A stretch of DNA of 64,000 nt. It comes from VXRJ01 sp964636705. Lineage in GTDB: Bacteria; Acidobacteriota; Vicinamibacteria; Vicinamibacterales; UBA8438. Each line of letters opens with the position of its first letter. Within the stretch, counting starts at the first letter, position 1. The notes beneath the pieces were generated by a model. It ran no database searches. It saw nothing but the letters and a program-made list of their open reading frames with translations, and had not been told where the DNA came from. Location of the stretch: assembly GCA_964636705.1 (NCBI GenBank), contig CAZWUJ010000009.1:61864-125863 (forward strand), given 5' to 3'. The translations under genes and the position numbers were made by a program. This document shows positions 36,068 to 43,989 of the stretch, piece by piece.

Positions 36068-36847
36068 CTACACCTGCGGTTGCACGATCTCGATCCGGAC
36101 GCCGTCCGGGCCCACCACGAAGGAGATGAGCATGTCCTCCCCCAGCGGATTGGTGAAGGGACGCGGCTCGAGCGTGAACTCGAGACCCTTGCGCCGGATC
36201 TCTTCCGCCGCGGCGCGGAGGTCGGGGAACTGCCAGCCGAGGTGGTCGAAGGCCCGGCCCTCGGTGGGGGCCAGCTCGCCCTCGTGGGCTGAGATGAGCA
36301 GCCACACGGTGCCGTAGCGCAGGCCGGCGATCCGGCCCTTCAGGCTGTCGCGTTCGCCCCCGAAGATGTTCTCGTACCAGTCGTAGGCGGCGTCACGGTC
36401 GTTGGAGCGGAGGTGCAGGTGGTGGAAGCCGAGCCACTCGTGGTCCTCCACCACCTCGATCTTCGTTCCCCACGGATCCTCGATGAACGCCAGCTTGAAG
36501 AGGCCGTCGACTTCGCGGATCGGCTCGAGGATCTTGATGCCGGCCGCCTCGAACGATTCCATCTTCGACTCCAGGTCGGGGAACGAGAAGCCGATGTGAT
36601 CGACGCCGCTGCCGACGCTCGGGCCGGCCGGCTCGCGCTCGAAGAAGATGATCAGCACATCGTCGCCGGCCGCGCACGCGTTGTGGCGGCCGTAGTCGGT
36701 GCACCCCATATGGGTCATGTACCACTCCTTGGCTTCGGCGGCGGAGGTGGCGACGAGATGAATGTGGTGATAGTCGGCGCCGGCCGCCGGGGCAGGCGCG
36801 CCCGCGGCGATGGCGATCAGGGCGATTACGGCGAGTACGGTGCGCAT
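36068..36847 (-). CDS. Secreted two-domain VOC (glyoxalase-like) protein
   Basis: This 259-residue protein has a signal peptide ('AVIALIAIAAGAPAPAAGADY') and two vicinal-oxygen-chelate domains, 'YHHIHLVATSAAEAKEWYMTHMGC...KIEVVED' and 'FHHLHLRSNDRDAAYDWYENIFGG...RIEIVQ'. Each begins with the HxH-type strand and ends in a Glu-bearing strand, consistent with a metal site per domain. VOC proteins include glyoxalases, dioxygenases and resistance proteins; the substrate is unknown. ATG 36847 follows AAGGAAG. A periplasmic location is unusual for glyoxalase I itself. Confidence 0.85.
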   Translation of the reverse strand: MRTVLAVIALIAIAAGAPAPAAGADYHHIHLVATSAAEAKEWYMTHMGCTDYGRHNACAAGDDVLIIFFEREPAGPSVGSGVDHIGFSFPDLESKMESFEAAGIKILEPIREVDGLFKLAFIEDPWGTKIEVVEDHEWLGFHHLHLRSNDRDAAYDWYENIFGGERDSLKGRIAGLRYGTVWLLISAHEGELAPTEGRAFDHLGWQFPDLRAAAEEIRRKGLEFTLEPRPFTNPLGEDMLISFVVGPDGVRIEIVQPQV

Positions 36848-36909
36848 CGGTTGCTTCCTTTTTCGGTGGTCCCGGGATCCCGCGGCTTGCGACTTCGATC
36901 CGATTACAG

Positions 36910-37746
36910 TCACGCCACTATATCCGCGATTCCCCACGCGGCGACGCCGAGAGCGACGCCGAGCACCGTATCGAGCAGGTAGTGGTAGCGACCCAGGACG
37001 GTCGCGACGGTGATGCTCGCGGCGACTAGGGCGAACGCCGCGCCGGCAAGGGTGTCGCCGGTCGACGCGACCGTCAGCGCGGCGGCGGTGGCGGATGCCG
37101 CGTGGCCGCTCGGAAAGGTGTTCCACTGCACGCTCATCTGCTGGAGGACAGCGGCGTTGACGTGGCGGAGGCGGTGGTGGGGCGCGTAGAGCGGACGGTC
37201 GGTGGCGAGGACCCGCGGCGGACGCGTCTGAATCCAGGGAAGCATGCCGTAGCAGGCGAATGACGCGGCAATCAGCGCGGTCCAGAACTCGTCCGCCCGC
37301 CCGCGCCCGCCCAATACGACCAGCGCCCCGAACGCGCCCGGGACGAACGGATAGGCGAGAAGGTAGGCGAGCTCGAACCAGGAAGCGACAACGCGGGGCG
37401 CGCGGCCCAGCAGGGCGCGAAGGCGTGTCCGGTCGAAAAAGGCGGCGTCGAGGGCGAGCAGCCACTTTTCGACGCCGTACATGGGAGCCCGGAAGAAGAG
37501 CCCGCAGAGCCAATAGCCCTGCATCAGGTAGATCCCGGGAATCCACTCGCGGACGATCCGGAGTGTGGGAGAAGGGCGGAGCTGCGCAATCAGGATAGGC
37601 GCGGCGATGCAGAGAAGGCCAACCAGCAGGATGCGCCGGCGGGCGGAGGACGGCAGGGGGCGGAGGAGGCAGAGGACGAGCAGGTACGCAAAGAAACCGA
37701 TGACGATCCACTCGGCGGTCCAGAGCGCCGGGAGGGGCACGCTCAC
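36910..37746 (-). CDS. PAP2-superfamily membrane phosphatase
   Basis: This 278-residue membrane protein carries the phosphatidic-acid-phosphatase motifs near its C-terminus: 'TRPPRVL' (partial motif 1), 'NTFPSGHAASATAAAL' (motif 2) and 'VLGRYHYLLDTVLG' (motif 3, catalytic His and Asp). About six transmembrane helices are visible. Such enzymes dephosphorylate lipid phosphates or undecaprenyl pyrophosphate on the outer face of the membrane. It lies 4 bp after the MATE/ANK-like gene on the same strand. Confidence 0.88.
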   Translation of the reverse strand: MSVPLPALWTAEWIVIGFFAYLLVLCLLRPLPSSARRRILLVGLLCIAAPILIAQLRPSPTLRIVREWIPGIYLMQGYWLCGLFFRAPMYGVEKWLLALDAAFFDRTRLRALLGRAPRVVASWFELAYLLAYPFVPGAFGALVVLGGRGRADEFWTALIAASFACYGMLPWIQTRPPRVLATDRPLYAPHHRLRHVNAAVLQQMSVQWNTFPSGHAASATAAALTVASTGDTLAGAAFALVAASITVATVLGRYHYLLDTVLGVALGVAAWGIADIVA

Positions 37747-37750
37747 GATC

Positions 37751-39079
37751 CTATTCGCGAAGCGCGGCGGCGCGATCCTCCTGCAGGATGCTGCGGCAGG
37801 AGGGCCAGAGCCAGGCGACGGAAACGATGCGCCCGGTGAGAATGGCCGTCGTTGCGGCGACGGCGCCGACGAAGTCGAACTGGTGGATGGCCACGGTGAG
37901 TACGAACCCGACCACGAGGACTTCCGCGGCGGTCGCGGTGGTGATCGGGCGGGTGCGGTGGGCGTGCACCAGCACCGCGCGCTGCGTGTGCAGGGTCACG
38001 GACAGGATCGGGAATGGCGCCATTATCTGCGCCGGGAGCAGCGCGAACGCGGTGAGAGTGAGGCTCAGTCCGGAAACGGTGTGGAACCAGGTATCGGCGA
38101 GCGGCGTCAGCACGATGGCCGACAGGCCGCCGCACGCTCCCGCCGCAAGTACGATGGCGAAGTTGCGAAGGCGCGCGAAGTGTTCCCGGCGGCTGCCCAG
38201 CAGGGCGATCGCCACTTCCAGGTAGGAGAGCCCGAAGGCCCGGAAAATGAAGGTCAGGCCGTCGATCACCGGCAGGACGGCGAGCGACTCGAGCGGGTAT
38301 CGCGACTGACCCATGAAGAAGGTGACGATCGGCTGAATGGAAAGCGCCATGAGCGTCGTCAACGCCAGCGGCGTATAGAAGCGAGTGATGGCGGGCATCG
38401 ACAACTCCGCCATCCGCTCCGGGGCGCGTGGCCGCTCCAGCAGCTCCGGCACGAGGCGGTGCGTCATCGCACGAACGGCGACCGCCTCGAGCACTACGCC
38501 TATCGACAGCGCCAGCGCGCCGACATGGGCGCCGGGCATTGACGTGTAACGGAAGGCGGCAAGGCCGGTGGCGGACATCGCTACCAGGCGGATCACCGTG
38601 CCGTACGCGACGCGCCGCGTCTGGTGGTTGCGGATCAGCAGTCCCTGCCGAAACCGCCGGTAGGCGATGGCGGCGGGCCACGGCAGCAGGATCAGCAACG
38701 CGCCGTGCGTCAGGCGGCCGACCTCGTCCGGCAGGGCCAGACCCCGCGCGACCAGGTCGAATACCGGCGGCAGCAGCAGGACGAGTTGCCCCGCCGTCAC
38801 GATCCCCGTCAACCACACCGAGAAGCGGCGGAGCGCGCGGTAGCTCGGCCCGTCCTCGACGAGCGCGGTCGACGCGCTCATCAGCATCATGACGGGCGAC
38901 TCGATGATGATCGCAAACGCGAAAGAGACGCCGAACGCGGCCAGATTCGGGGTGGGATCGGGAAGGCGCGCGATGACCGCGGCCAGGTACGGCCCCTCGG
39001 CCGCCATCATCAGCCAGGTGCCCGCAAGGGGCAGCCAGAAGAAGAAGATCGACCGGTAGGCGAGCGGCGGGGCACTCAT
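37751..39079 (-). CDS. Polytopic membrane protein, MATE/ANK-like transporter
   Basis: This 442-residue protein has about 12 hydrophobic segments in two similar halves. The N-terminal half starts 'FFFWLPLAGTWLMMAAEGPYLAAVIARL' (split by one polar patch) and the second half starts at 'MPAITRFYTPLALTTLMALSIQPIVTFFMG'. This pseudo-repeat and the intramembrane Glu/Pro pattern suggest the MOP (MATE/flippase) superfamily or the related ANK exporters. No family signature is decisive. The start ATG at 39079 opens the leftward pair with PAP2, so a link to lipid or envelope metabolism is possible. Confidence 0.62.
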   Translation of the reverse strand: MSAPPLAYRSIFFFWLPLAGTWLMMAAEGPYLAAVIARLPDPTPNLAAFGVSFAFAIIIESPVMMLMSASTALVEDGPSYRALRRFSVWLTGIVTAGQLVLLLPPVFDLVARGLALPDEVGRLTHGALLILLPWPAAIAYRRFRQGLLIRNHQTRRVAYGTVIRLVAMSATGLAAFRYTSMPGAHVGALALSIGVVLEAVAVRAMTHRLVPELLERPRAPERMAELSMPAITRFYTPLALTTLMALSIQPIVTFFMGQSRYPLESLAVLPVIDGLTFIFRAFGLSYLEVAIALLGSRREHFARLRNFAIVLAAGACGGLSAIVLTPLADTWFHTVSGLSLTLTAFALLPAQIMAPFPILSVTLHTQRAVLVHAHRTRPITTATAAEVLVVGFVLTVAIHQFDFVGAVAATTAILTGRIVSVAWLWPSCRSILQEDRAAALRE

Positions 39080-39143
39080 CCGGGCGGGATCCGGCCACCC
39101 GGGGGGCGGGCGTTCAGGCCCGTATTTCGGGGTATTCTCATGC

Positions 39144-39210
39144 CGATCTCAATTACTTCTTGACTCCGACTGATCTGGTCGTATATCTTTTTTCGCGCCA
39201 ATTGAGATCG
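39144..39210. promoter_or_regulatory. Promoter framed by an 11-bp inverted repeat
   Basis: CGATCTCAATT (39144-39154) and AATTGAGATCG (39200-39210) are perfect inverted copies. Between them lie a TTGACT -35-like hexamer (39160-39165) and TATATC (39182-39187, spacer 16) or TATCTT (39184-39189, spacer 18), rightward. The arrangement suggests a repressor or activator binding both arms around the promoter of the porin operon. Confidence 0.5.
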
Positions 39211-39225
39211 CGTCTCTATTGGCGC
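39195..39225 (+). promoter_or_regulatory. Long hairpin at the expected transcript 5' end
   Basis: GCGCCAAT (39195-39202) pairs with ATTGGCGC (39218-39225); after one T/T mismatch, GAGA pairs with TCTC around a 5-nt loop. Its left side shares AATTGAGATC with the inverted repeat around the promoter, so the same bases serve two alternative pairings in DNA or RNA. Confidence 0.55.
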
Positions 39226-39446
39226 TTTGGGTCCGGCAGCGGAGTCTACGCCCCCCGAGTCGACGGATTGCTCAGGGGCTAAAAGTAAAGGTGGCCCGTC
39301 CGGTGCGGCAACACCGGACGAGCCCGCTCAACGCTCGGCCGCGGCTCCTGGGAAACAGGGTTGCACGGCGTCCGCCGCGTACAAGCGCCCCATTCTAGGG
39401 GCGCGGCAGGTGCTGCGCAACCACTTCCGCGAATGGAGGTTGCGTG
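39226..39446 (+). promoter_or_regulatory. Structured 5' leader of the porin-FMN-ApbE operon
   Basis: This roughly 220-nt non-coding leader holds at least two strong hairpins: CGTCCGGTG/CACCGGACG (39297-39305 with 39312-39320, 6-nt loop) and GCGCCCC/GGGGCGC (39385-39391 with 39398-39404, 6-nt loop). The first is enclosed by a possible GGGCT/AGCCC outer stem. A GGAGGT ribosome-binding site follows (39435-39440). I compared it by eye with RFN, TPP, cobalamin and c-di-GMP consensus sequences and saw no match. Its function is unknown. Confidence 0.5.
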
Positions 39447-40820
39447 ATGAATGCAGCTACGGAACGGATGCACAAGGTGGTGCTCGTGCTCGCGACGGCT
39501 GCGTTCCTGCTAGTGGGCGGCGAGGTGTTCGCGCAGGCGCAAGGGTTGAACGGTGCCGGTGCCCTGGCGGCGGTCGATCCCGAGCCGGGCGAGGCCCCCG
39601 CCAGGAACGCCGAGGAGACCGAAGCCGAAGCCGAAGGTGAACAGCAGGCGGACGTGCAGGAGCTCGAGCGCCGAATTGAGTTGTTGGCGGAGGAAGTGGA
39701 GCGTTTGCGGAGCGGCGAAGCGGAACGCGAAGTGACGATCGATCAGGCGCGGGCGCTCGGCCTGGCGCCGTCCGCCGCCGCGACCTACCGTCAGTCCGCC
39801 GGCGTGTCGATCGCCGGCTACGGCGAGATGCTCTACGAGAACTACGCCTCGGACAGGACGACGCAGTTCGACTTCCTGCGCGCCATCCTCTATGCCGGCT
39901 ACCGCTTCAACGACAGGTTCCTCTTCAACTCCGAGATCGAGGTGGAGCACGCGGAGGAGATCTTCATCGAGTTCGCGTACGTCGACTATCTCGCCACCGA
40001 GAACTTCGGGCTGCGGGCGGGGATGCTGCTCGTCCCGATGGGGCTGGTGAACGAGTTCCACGAGCCGACCGTCTTTATCGGAGCCGAGCGGCCGGTGACC
40101 GAACAGAGCATCATCCCCAGCACCTGGCGGGAGAACGGCGGCGGCGTGTACTTCGCCGGGGAGCGGGTCGCGGCGCGCGCCTACGTCGTCAACGGCCTGA
40201 ATGGTGCCGCGTTCTCTTCGAGCGGTGTGCGAGGCGGCCGCCAGAAGGGCGCGAGGGCCAAGGCGGAGAATCTGGCGGTCACCGGGCGGGTCGACATCAC
40301 GCCGACCCCCGGCGTCTTCTTCGGGGCGAGCTTCTACCGCGGCGGCTCGGGCCAGGGCGATATGGCGATCGACGGTGTCGACTATCCGGTGACCACCAGC
40401 ATCTTCGACCTGCATGGCCAGGCTCAGGTGCGAGGCTTCGACGTTCGAGCCCTCTATGCGCTGGCGCAGCTCGACGACACCGTCCAGTTGAACCAGGGGC
40501 TCGGCCTGACTGGCGGCGACGGTGTCGGCGAGACGATGCGCGGTGGCTACCTGCAGGTGGGCTACGACCTCCTGTCGCAGGCTCCGGAAGCGGGGGGCGT
40601 GGCGCTCACGCCGTATGTCCGCTGGGAGAGAGTGGACACCCACGCCGCGGTAGCGGCCGGCTTCCTGCGCAATCCTTCGAAGAACAACACGTACACCACG
40701 TTCGGCGTCGAGTTGAAGCCGGTGGCGGGAATCGTCGTGAAGGCGGATCACATGTGGGTGAGCAACGCGGTCGATAGTGGCGTGAATCAGTTCAACCTGA
40801 GTGTCGGCTACGCGTTCTGA
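39447..40820 (+). CDS. Outer-membrane porin-like beta-barrel protein
   Basis: This 457-residue protein has a signal peptide ('VVLVLATAAFLLVGGEVFAQAQ'), then a short coiled-coil ('VQELERRIELLAEEVERLRSGEAE', given here in halves: VQELERRIEL and LAEEVERLRS) that may trimerise at the periplasmic face. A 16-18-strand barrel follows ('SIAGYGEMLYENYASD', 'RFNDRFLFNSEIEVEHAEEIFIEFA') ending in 'VNQFNLSVGYAF' with the terminal Phe. It resembles OprO/P-type phosphate-selective porins but specificity is unknown. ATG 39447 is 6 nt after GGAGGT; a GTG at 39444 is less well spaced. First gene of the flavinylation operon. Confidence 0.83.
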   Translation: MNAATERMHKVVLVLATAAFLLVGGEVFAQAQGLNGAGALAAVDPEPGEAPARNAEETEAEAEGEQQADVQELERRIELLAEEVERLRSGEAEREVTIDQARALGLAPSAAATYRQSAGVSIAGYGEMLYENYASDRTTQFDFLRAILYAGYRFNDRFLFNSEIEVEHAEEIFIEFAYVDYLATENFGLRAGMLLVPMGLVNEFHEPTVFIGAERPVTEQSIIPSTWRENGGGVYFAGERVAARAYVVNGLNGAAFSSSGVRGGRQKGARAKAENLAVTGRVDITPTPGVFFGASFYRGGSGQGDMAIDGVDYPVTTSIFDLHGQAQVRGFDVRALYALAQLDDTVQLNQGLGLTGGDGVGETMRGGYLQVGYDLLSQAPEAGGVALTPYVRWERVDTHAAVAAGFLRNPSKNNTYTTFGVELKPVAGIVVKADHMWVSNAVDSGVNQFNLSVGYAF

Positions 40821-40834
40821 CACGCGGGAGGATC

Positions 40835-41455
40835 ATGGCGCGACGGGCAGGCGGGGGGACGGGAACGCGGCGGCGCGCGGCAGCGTGGGCCGCCTGCGCG
40901 GTCGCGTGCGTGGTGGTTGCCGCTACCGTAACGGCGCAGCCGGGGGTCGTTTCGCGCGAGGACGCGCTGGCCGCCGTCTTCCCCGGCGCTTCGATTGCTG
41001 CCGACCGGGTCTACTTGACCGACGCCCAGGCGGATCGGATCGCCGAGCTGGCGCGCGGTGAACTGGATACGAAGATCATCGCCCGCTATGTCGCGACCCG
41101 GGGCGGTCGCGTGGTGGGACGGGCCTACGTCGACACGCATGTCGTCCGGACGAAGCGGGAGAGCCTGCTGATCTCGCTCGAGTCGGATGGGCGCGTGCGG
41201 CGAATTGACGTCACCGCGTTCCTGGAACCACCGGAATATCTCGCGCCCGAACCGTGGATGCGGCAGTACTACGCGAAACCGCTCGGCGACGACCTGGCGA
41301 TCCAGCGGGCGATCCGCCCGATAGCGGGCGCTACCCTCACGACCCGCGCGGTAAACGAGGCGGTCCGCCGGATTTTGGCACTCGACCAGGTGCTCCGGGG
41401 TGGCGCCAATGCCGCGGCTGAGGGTGACGCCAGGATGGAAGGAACGGTACCGTGA
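40835..41455 (+). CDS. Periplasmic FMN-binding-domain protein, predicted ApbE target
   Basis: This 206-residue protein has an N-terminal membrane segment or signal ('AWAACAVACVVVAATVTAQ') and a C-terminal FMN-binding domain of the NqrC/RnfG type. It includes 'GGRVVGRAYVDTHVVRTKRESLLISL' and the flavinylation-like motif 'IAGATLTTRAV' (residues 163-172), where T169 aligns with the Thr that receives FMN by a phosphoester bond. It shares closely matching blocks with the gene at 47783. The cytochrome b gene overlaps its stop by 4 bp (GTGA) and apbE follows, so this is the probable flavoprotein substrate of that ApbE. Confidence 0.85.
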   Translation: MARRAGGGTGTRRRAAAWAACAVACVVVAATVTAQPGVVSREDALAAVFPGASIAADRVYLTDAQADRIAELARGELDTKIIARYVATRGGRVVGRAYVDTHVVRTKRESLLISLESDGRVRRIDVTAFLEPPEYLAPEPWMRQYYAKPLGDDLAIQRAIRPIAGATLTTRAVNEAVRRILALDQVLRGGANAAAEGDARMEGTVP

Positions 41456-41928
41456 CCTGGTGGGAACGCTGGTCGTTCAACACGCTTCACGTTGTGGTCG
41501 CCGCCACGGGCGTCGTCTACTTCTGGATGAAGTACGTGCTAGCGACCGACGATCCGTTCGCGGTGGTCAACCACCCGTGGGAGCCGGCGGTGCTGTCAGT
41601 GCATGTGATCGCCGCGCCGATCTTCATCGCGTTCTTCGGGATGCTGTTCCGGTCGCACACGCTGCGGAAGATCGTCTCTCCCAACCCGGCGAACCGGCGG
41701 AGCGGATGGGTGTCTCTGATCACGTTCTCCGCCATGGCGTTCTCCGGGTACCTGATCCAGGTGGCCGCCTCGCCGCTCCTGCTGACCGCCGCCCTGTGGA
41801 CCCATGTCGTGACCAGCGTCGTCTTCGTTCTCGGCTACACCATCCATCTGGTCATCGCCTGGCGGGTCAACCGGGTTCAGGTCGACCTGCGCGGCGCCAT
41901 CGCCGGCCCTGCCCGCCTTTCGCCATGA
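41452..41928 (+). CDS. Small four-helix cytochrome b-like membrane protein
   Basis: This 158-residue protein has four hydrophobic helices: 'LHVVVAATGVVYFWMKYVL', 'AVLSVHVIAAPIFIAFFGMLF', 'VSLITFSAMAFSGYLIQVAA' and 'LWTHVVTSVVFVLGYTIHLVIAW'. His residues inside or near the helices (H13, H51, H117, H132 by count) could ligate two haems, as in cytochrome b561/DUF4405-type proteins. Overlapping neighbours on both sides (GTGA and ATGA) place it between the FMN-binding protein and ApbE. It probably passes electrons from the quinone pool or cytoplasm to the periplasmic flavin. Confidence 0.75.
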   Translation: MTWWERWSFNTLHVVVAATGVVYFWMKYVLATDDPFAVVNHPWEPAVLSVHVIAAPIFIAFFGMLFRSHTLRKIVSPNPANRRSGWVSLITFSAMAFSGYLIQVAASPLLLTAALWTHVVTSVVFVLGYTIHLVIAWRVNRVQVDLRGAIAGPARLSP

Positions 41929-42950
41929 CCCCGCGCGCCGCGCGGCGCGCCCCGGGGTGGTTGCTGGCCGGTTTCCTGTTCGTCGGAGGAAGCGTGTCGG
42001 CCGCCGCCGGCCCGTTCGTCGCCTCGTTGCAGGTGGAGCGTTCCGTCTACCTGATGGGGACGGTCGCGACTTTCGCGGTAGACGCGGCGGACCGCGCGGC
42101 TGGGGTAGCACAGCTCGAGCGGATGGTCCGCATCGTCGAAGCGACCGAAGGAGAGCTGAGCACGTGGCGCGCGGACAGCCTGCTGGGACGGCTGAATCGA
42201 CACGCGGTCGGTGAAGCCACGGACGTTCCCGGGGCGGTATGCGCCCTGCTCGATCGCCTTGCGACCTGGCGTGAAGCCAGCGGCGGCGCGTTCGACCCGG
42301 CGATCGGTTCGCTTGTGGAGGCATGGGATCTGCGCGGCGACGGCGCCCGGCCGGACGACGCCACGCTGGCCGCCGCCCTCCGGACCGCCGGCTGGGAGCA
42401 TCTCGGAATCGCGCGCGGCGGGCCGGCCGGCTGCGCGGTCACCCGCACCGCCGACGTCACGCTCGACGCGGGCGCGTTCGGCAAGGGTGAGGCGATCGAT
42501 CGCGTGCGGCGCGCGGAGGGCTTCGAGGACGCCGCGTGGATGATCGACTTCGGAGGGCAGGTGGCCGTGTCGGGAGCAAGCTGGCCGGTCGCGATCGCCC
42601 ATCCCGTCAGACGTGACGAGGCCGCGCTCGAGATCACCCTGTCAGAAGGATCGCTCGCGACGAGCGGCGGCTCCGAGCGCGACCTGACGCTGCCGGATGG
42701 CACGCGCATCAGTCACATCCTCGATCCGCGTACCGGACGCCCTCCGCCGGCGCGCCAACCGTTCAGCGTGAGTGTCTGGCACGAGTCGGGACTCGACGCC
42801 GACATTCTCTCGACCACCCTCTATGTCATGGGTCCGGCGGAGGGCATCGCCTGGGCGGAGGCGCGGGGGATCGCTGCCTGCTTTCTTGTTGCCGAAGCGG
42901 CGAACGAAGTCAGCATTCGCGCGACGTCCGCGTTCGAAGCGCGCTTCTGA
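41925..42950 (+). CDS. apbE: FAD:protein FMN transferase
   Basis: This 341-residue periplasmic enzyme attaches FMN to a Thr of target proteins using FAD and Mg2+. It has a signal peptide ('GWLLAGFLFVGGSVSAAAG'), the N-terminal 'VYLMGTVATFAVDA', 'TWRADSLLGRLNRHA', 'LDAGAFGKGEAIDRVR', 'DFGGQVAVSG', 'LATSGGSERD' and 'SHILDPRTGRPP', all ApbE signature segments. ATG 41925 overlaps the cytochrome stop by 4 bp. Its targets are very likely the two FMN-binding proteins in this window. Confidence 0.92.
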   Translation: MTPRAARRAPGWLLAGFLFVGGSVSAAAGPFVASLQVERSVYLMGTVATFAVDAADRAAGVAQLERMVRIVEATEGELSTWRADSLLGRLNRHAVGEATDVPGAVCALLDRLATWREASGGAFDPAIGSLVEAWDLRGDGARPDDATLAAALRTAGWEHLGIARGGPAGCAVTRTADVTLDAGAFGKGEAIDRVRRAEGFEDAAWMIDFGGQVAVSGASWPVAIAHPVRRDEAALEITLSEGSLATSGGSERDLTLPDGTRISHILDPRTGRPPPARQPFSVSVWHESGLDADILSTTLYVMGPAEGIAWAEARGIAACFLVAEAANEVSIRATSAFEARF

Positions 42951-42969
42951 CGGGTTGGGTCCGCGTTGC

Positions 42970-43989
42970 TCATTCAACTTCAACGATACCGTCCATCAGC
43001 GTAGGGACGAGCCGTCGCGCGTGATCGAAGCCGGCGGCATCGTCGGCGTACTCCCCGCGATAGTCATCCGGGATCAGGCCCGCGAGAACGAGACCGACCG
43101 CGTCCATGGCCAGTTGCCGGTCCTGGCCGGCCCGCTGCATCAGCGTGGTGGCCAGGAACGGGCGACCCGCCCGCACCACGGTCTCGGTGGGGTGCAGTTT
43201 CTCGGCTCCAACCGGAAACAGCGTCTCGGTGCCGGCGATGCCCATCGGCAACACCCAGGTGCCGGGCACCTCCAGGTAGCGCGTCGCTCCCGCGAGCATC
43301 CTGCGCAGGCCGCGGTCGCGGCTTCGCGTTCCTTCCCCAAAGACCAGAAGCGCCTCACCCTGGCGAAGCCGCTCCTGGGCGATGTCGATCGACCGGCGCG
43401 CGGCGCGGGCGACGTCCCGCGGGGACATTACCGCATCTTCCGTTGACAGCCCGCTGCTCTGGGGCGTCTTCACGGTGCCGAAGCAGAGGCTGGAGAAGCG
43501 CCGTTTGAGACTCGAGTAGACCTTCGGTCCCGCAATGACGGTAAGTCGGTCGGCCAGTCCGACGGCGCCCGCGCGCCTCATCAGCACGTCCAGCAGATTG
43601 GCGTCGGCGTAGGACAGGTGATTGGCGAAGATGACAACGGGTTCGCCGGTAACGTTCAGCACGTGCTGGGGACCGACGATCCGCGATCCCTTGATGAGGA
43701 CCCGCTCGGCGAGCAGTTCGTGGATTCGACCGGCAAGCGGATCCCGCGGGTAGTAGCTCCAGTCGGAACCGACGCTGGCGAGTCGTCGGTTCAGCGCATG
43801 GAGGGCCTCGGGGCCGGCCTTGTCGACCTCGCGATTCAGCAATCGGCGAATGTCGTCGACACTCCCGGCGTCGAACTCCGGGAGGGACTTGACGACCGAG
43901 TCGATCAGCCGGTCCCGGCTGACGAGAGGCTCGCCTTCCGGGGAGCCGACAACGGTGCCCTGCCCGGGCTTCCGATCAGGGGCGGTCAC
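42970..43989 (-). CDS. 1-acyl-glycerol-3-phosphate acyltransferase-like protein
   Basis: This 339-residue PlsC-superfamily protein has the catalytic HX4D motif in 'FANHLSYADANLL', the substrate-binding 'LLVFGEGTRSRDRG' (EGTRS) and 'VLPMGIAGTETLFP'. About 100 residues precede the acyltransferase domain. It is more likely a soluble or peripheral phospholipid or lipid acyltransferase than a core PlsC. It starts with GTG 43989, which overlaps the end of nhaC by 14 bp; a longer frame upstream lies inside nhaC. It is convergent with apbE. Confidence 0.85.
   Translation of the reverse strand: MTAPDRKPGQGTVVGSPEGEPLVSRDRLIDSVVKSLPEFDAGSVDDIRRLLNREVDKAGPEALHALNRRLASVGSDWSYYPRDPLAGRIHELLAERVLIKGSRIVGPQHVLNVTGEPVVIFANHLSYADANLLDVLMRRAGAVGLADRLTVIAGPKVYSSLKRRFSSLCFGTVKTPQSSGLSTEDAVMSPRDVARAARRSIDIAQERLRQGEALLVFGEGTRSRDRGLRRMLAGATRYLEVPGTWVLPMGIAGTETLFPVGAEKLHPTETVVRAGRPFLATTLMQRAGQDRQLAMDAVGLVLAGLIPDDYRGEYADDAAGFDHARRLVPTLMDGIVEVE

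Noticed and set aside
39226..39446. A known flavin (RFN), TPP, cobalamin or c-di-GMP riboswitch before the ApbE operon
   Set aside because: None of the conserved sequence blocks of these classes is visible; only generic hairpins can be claimed.
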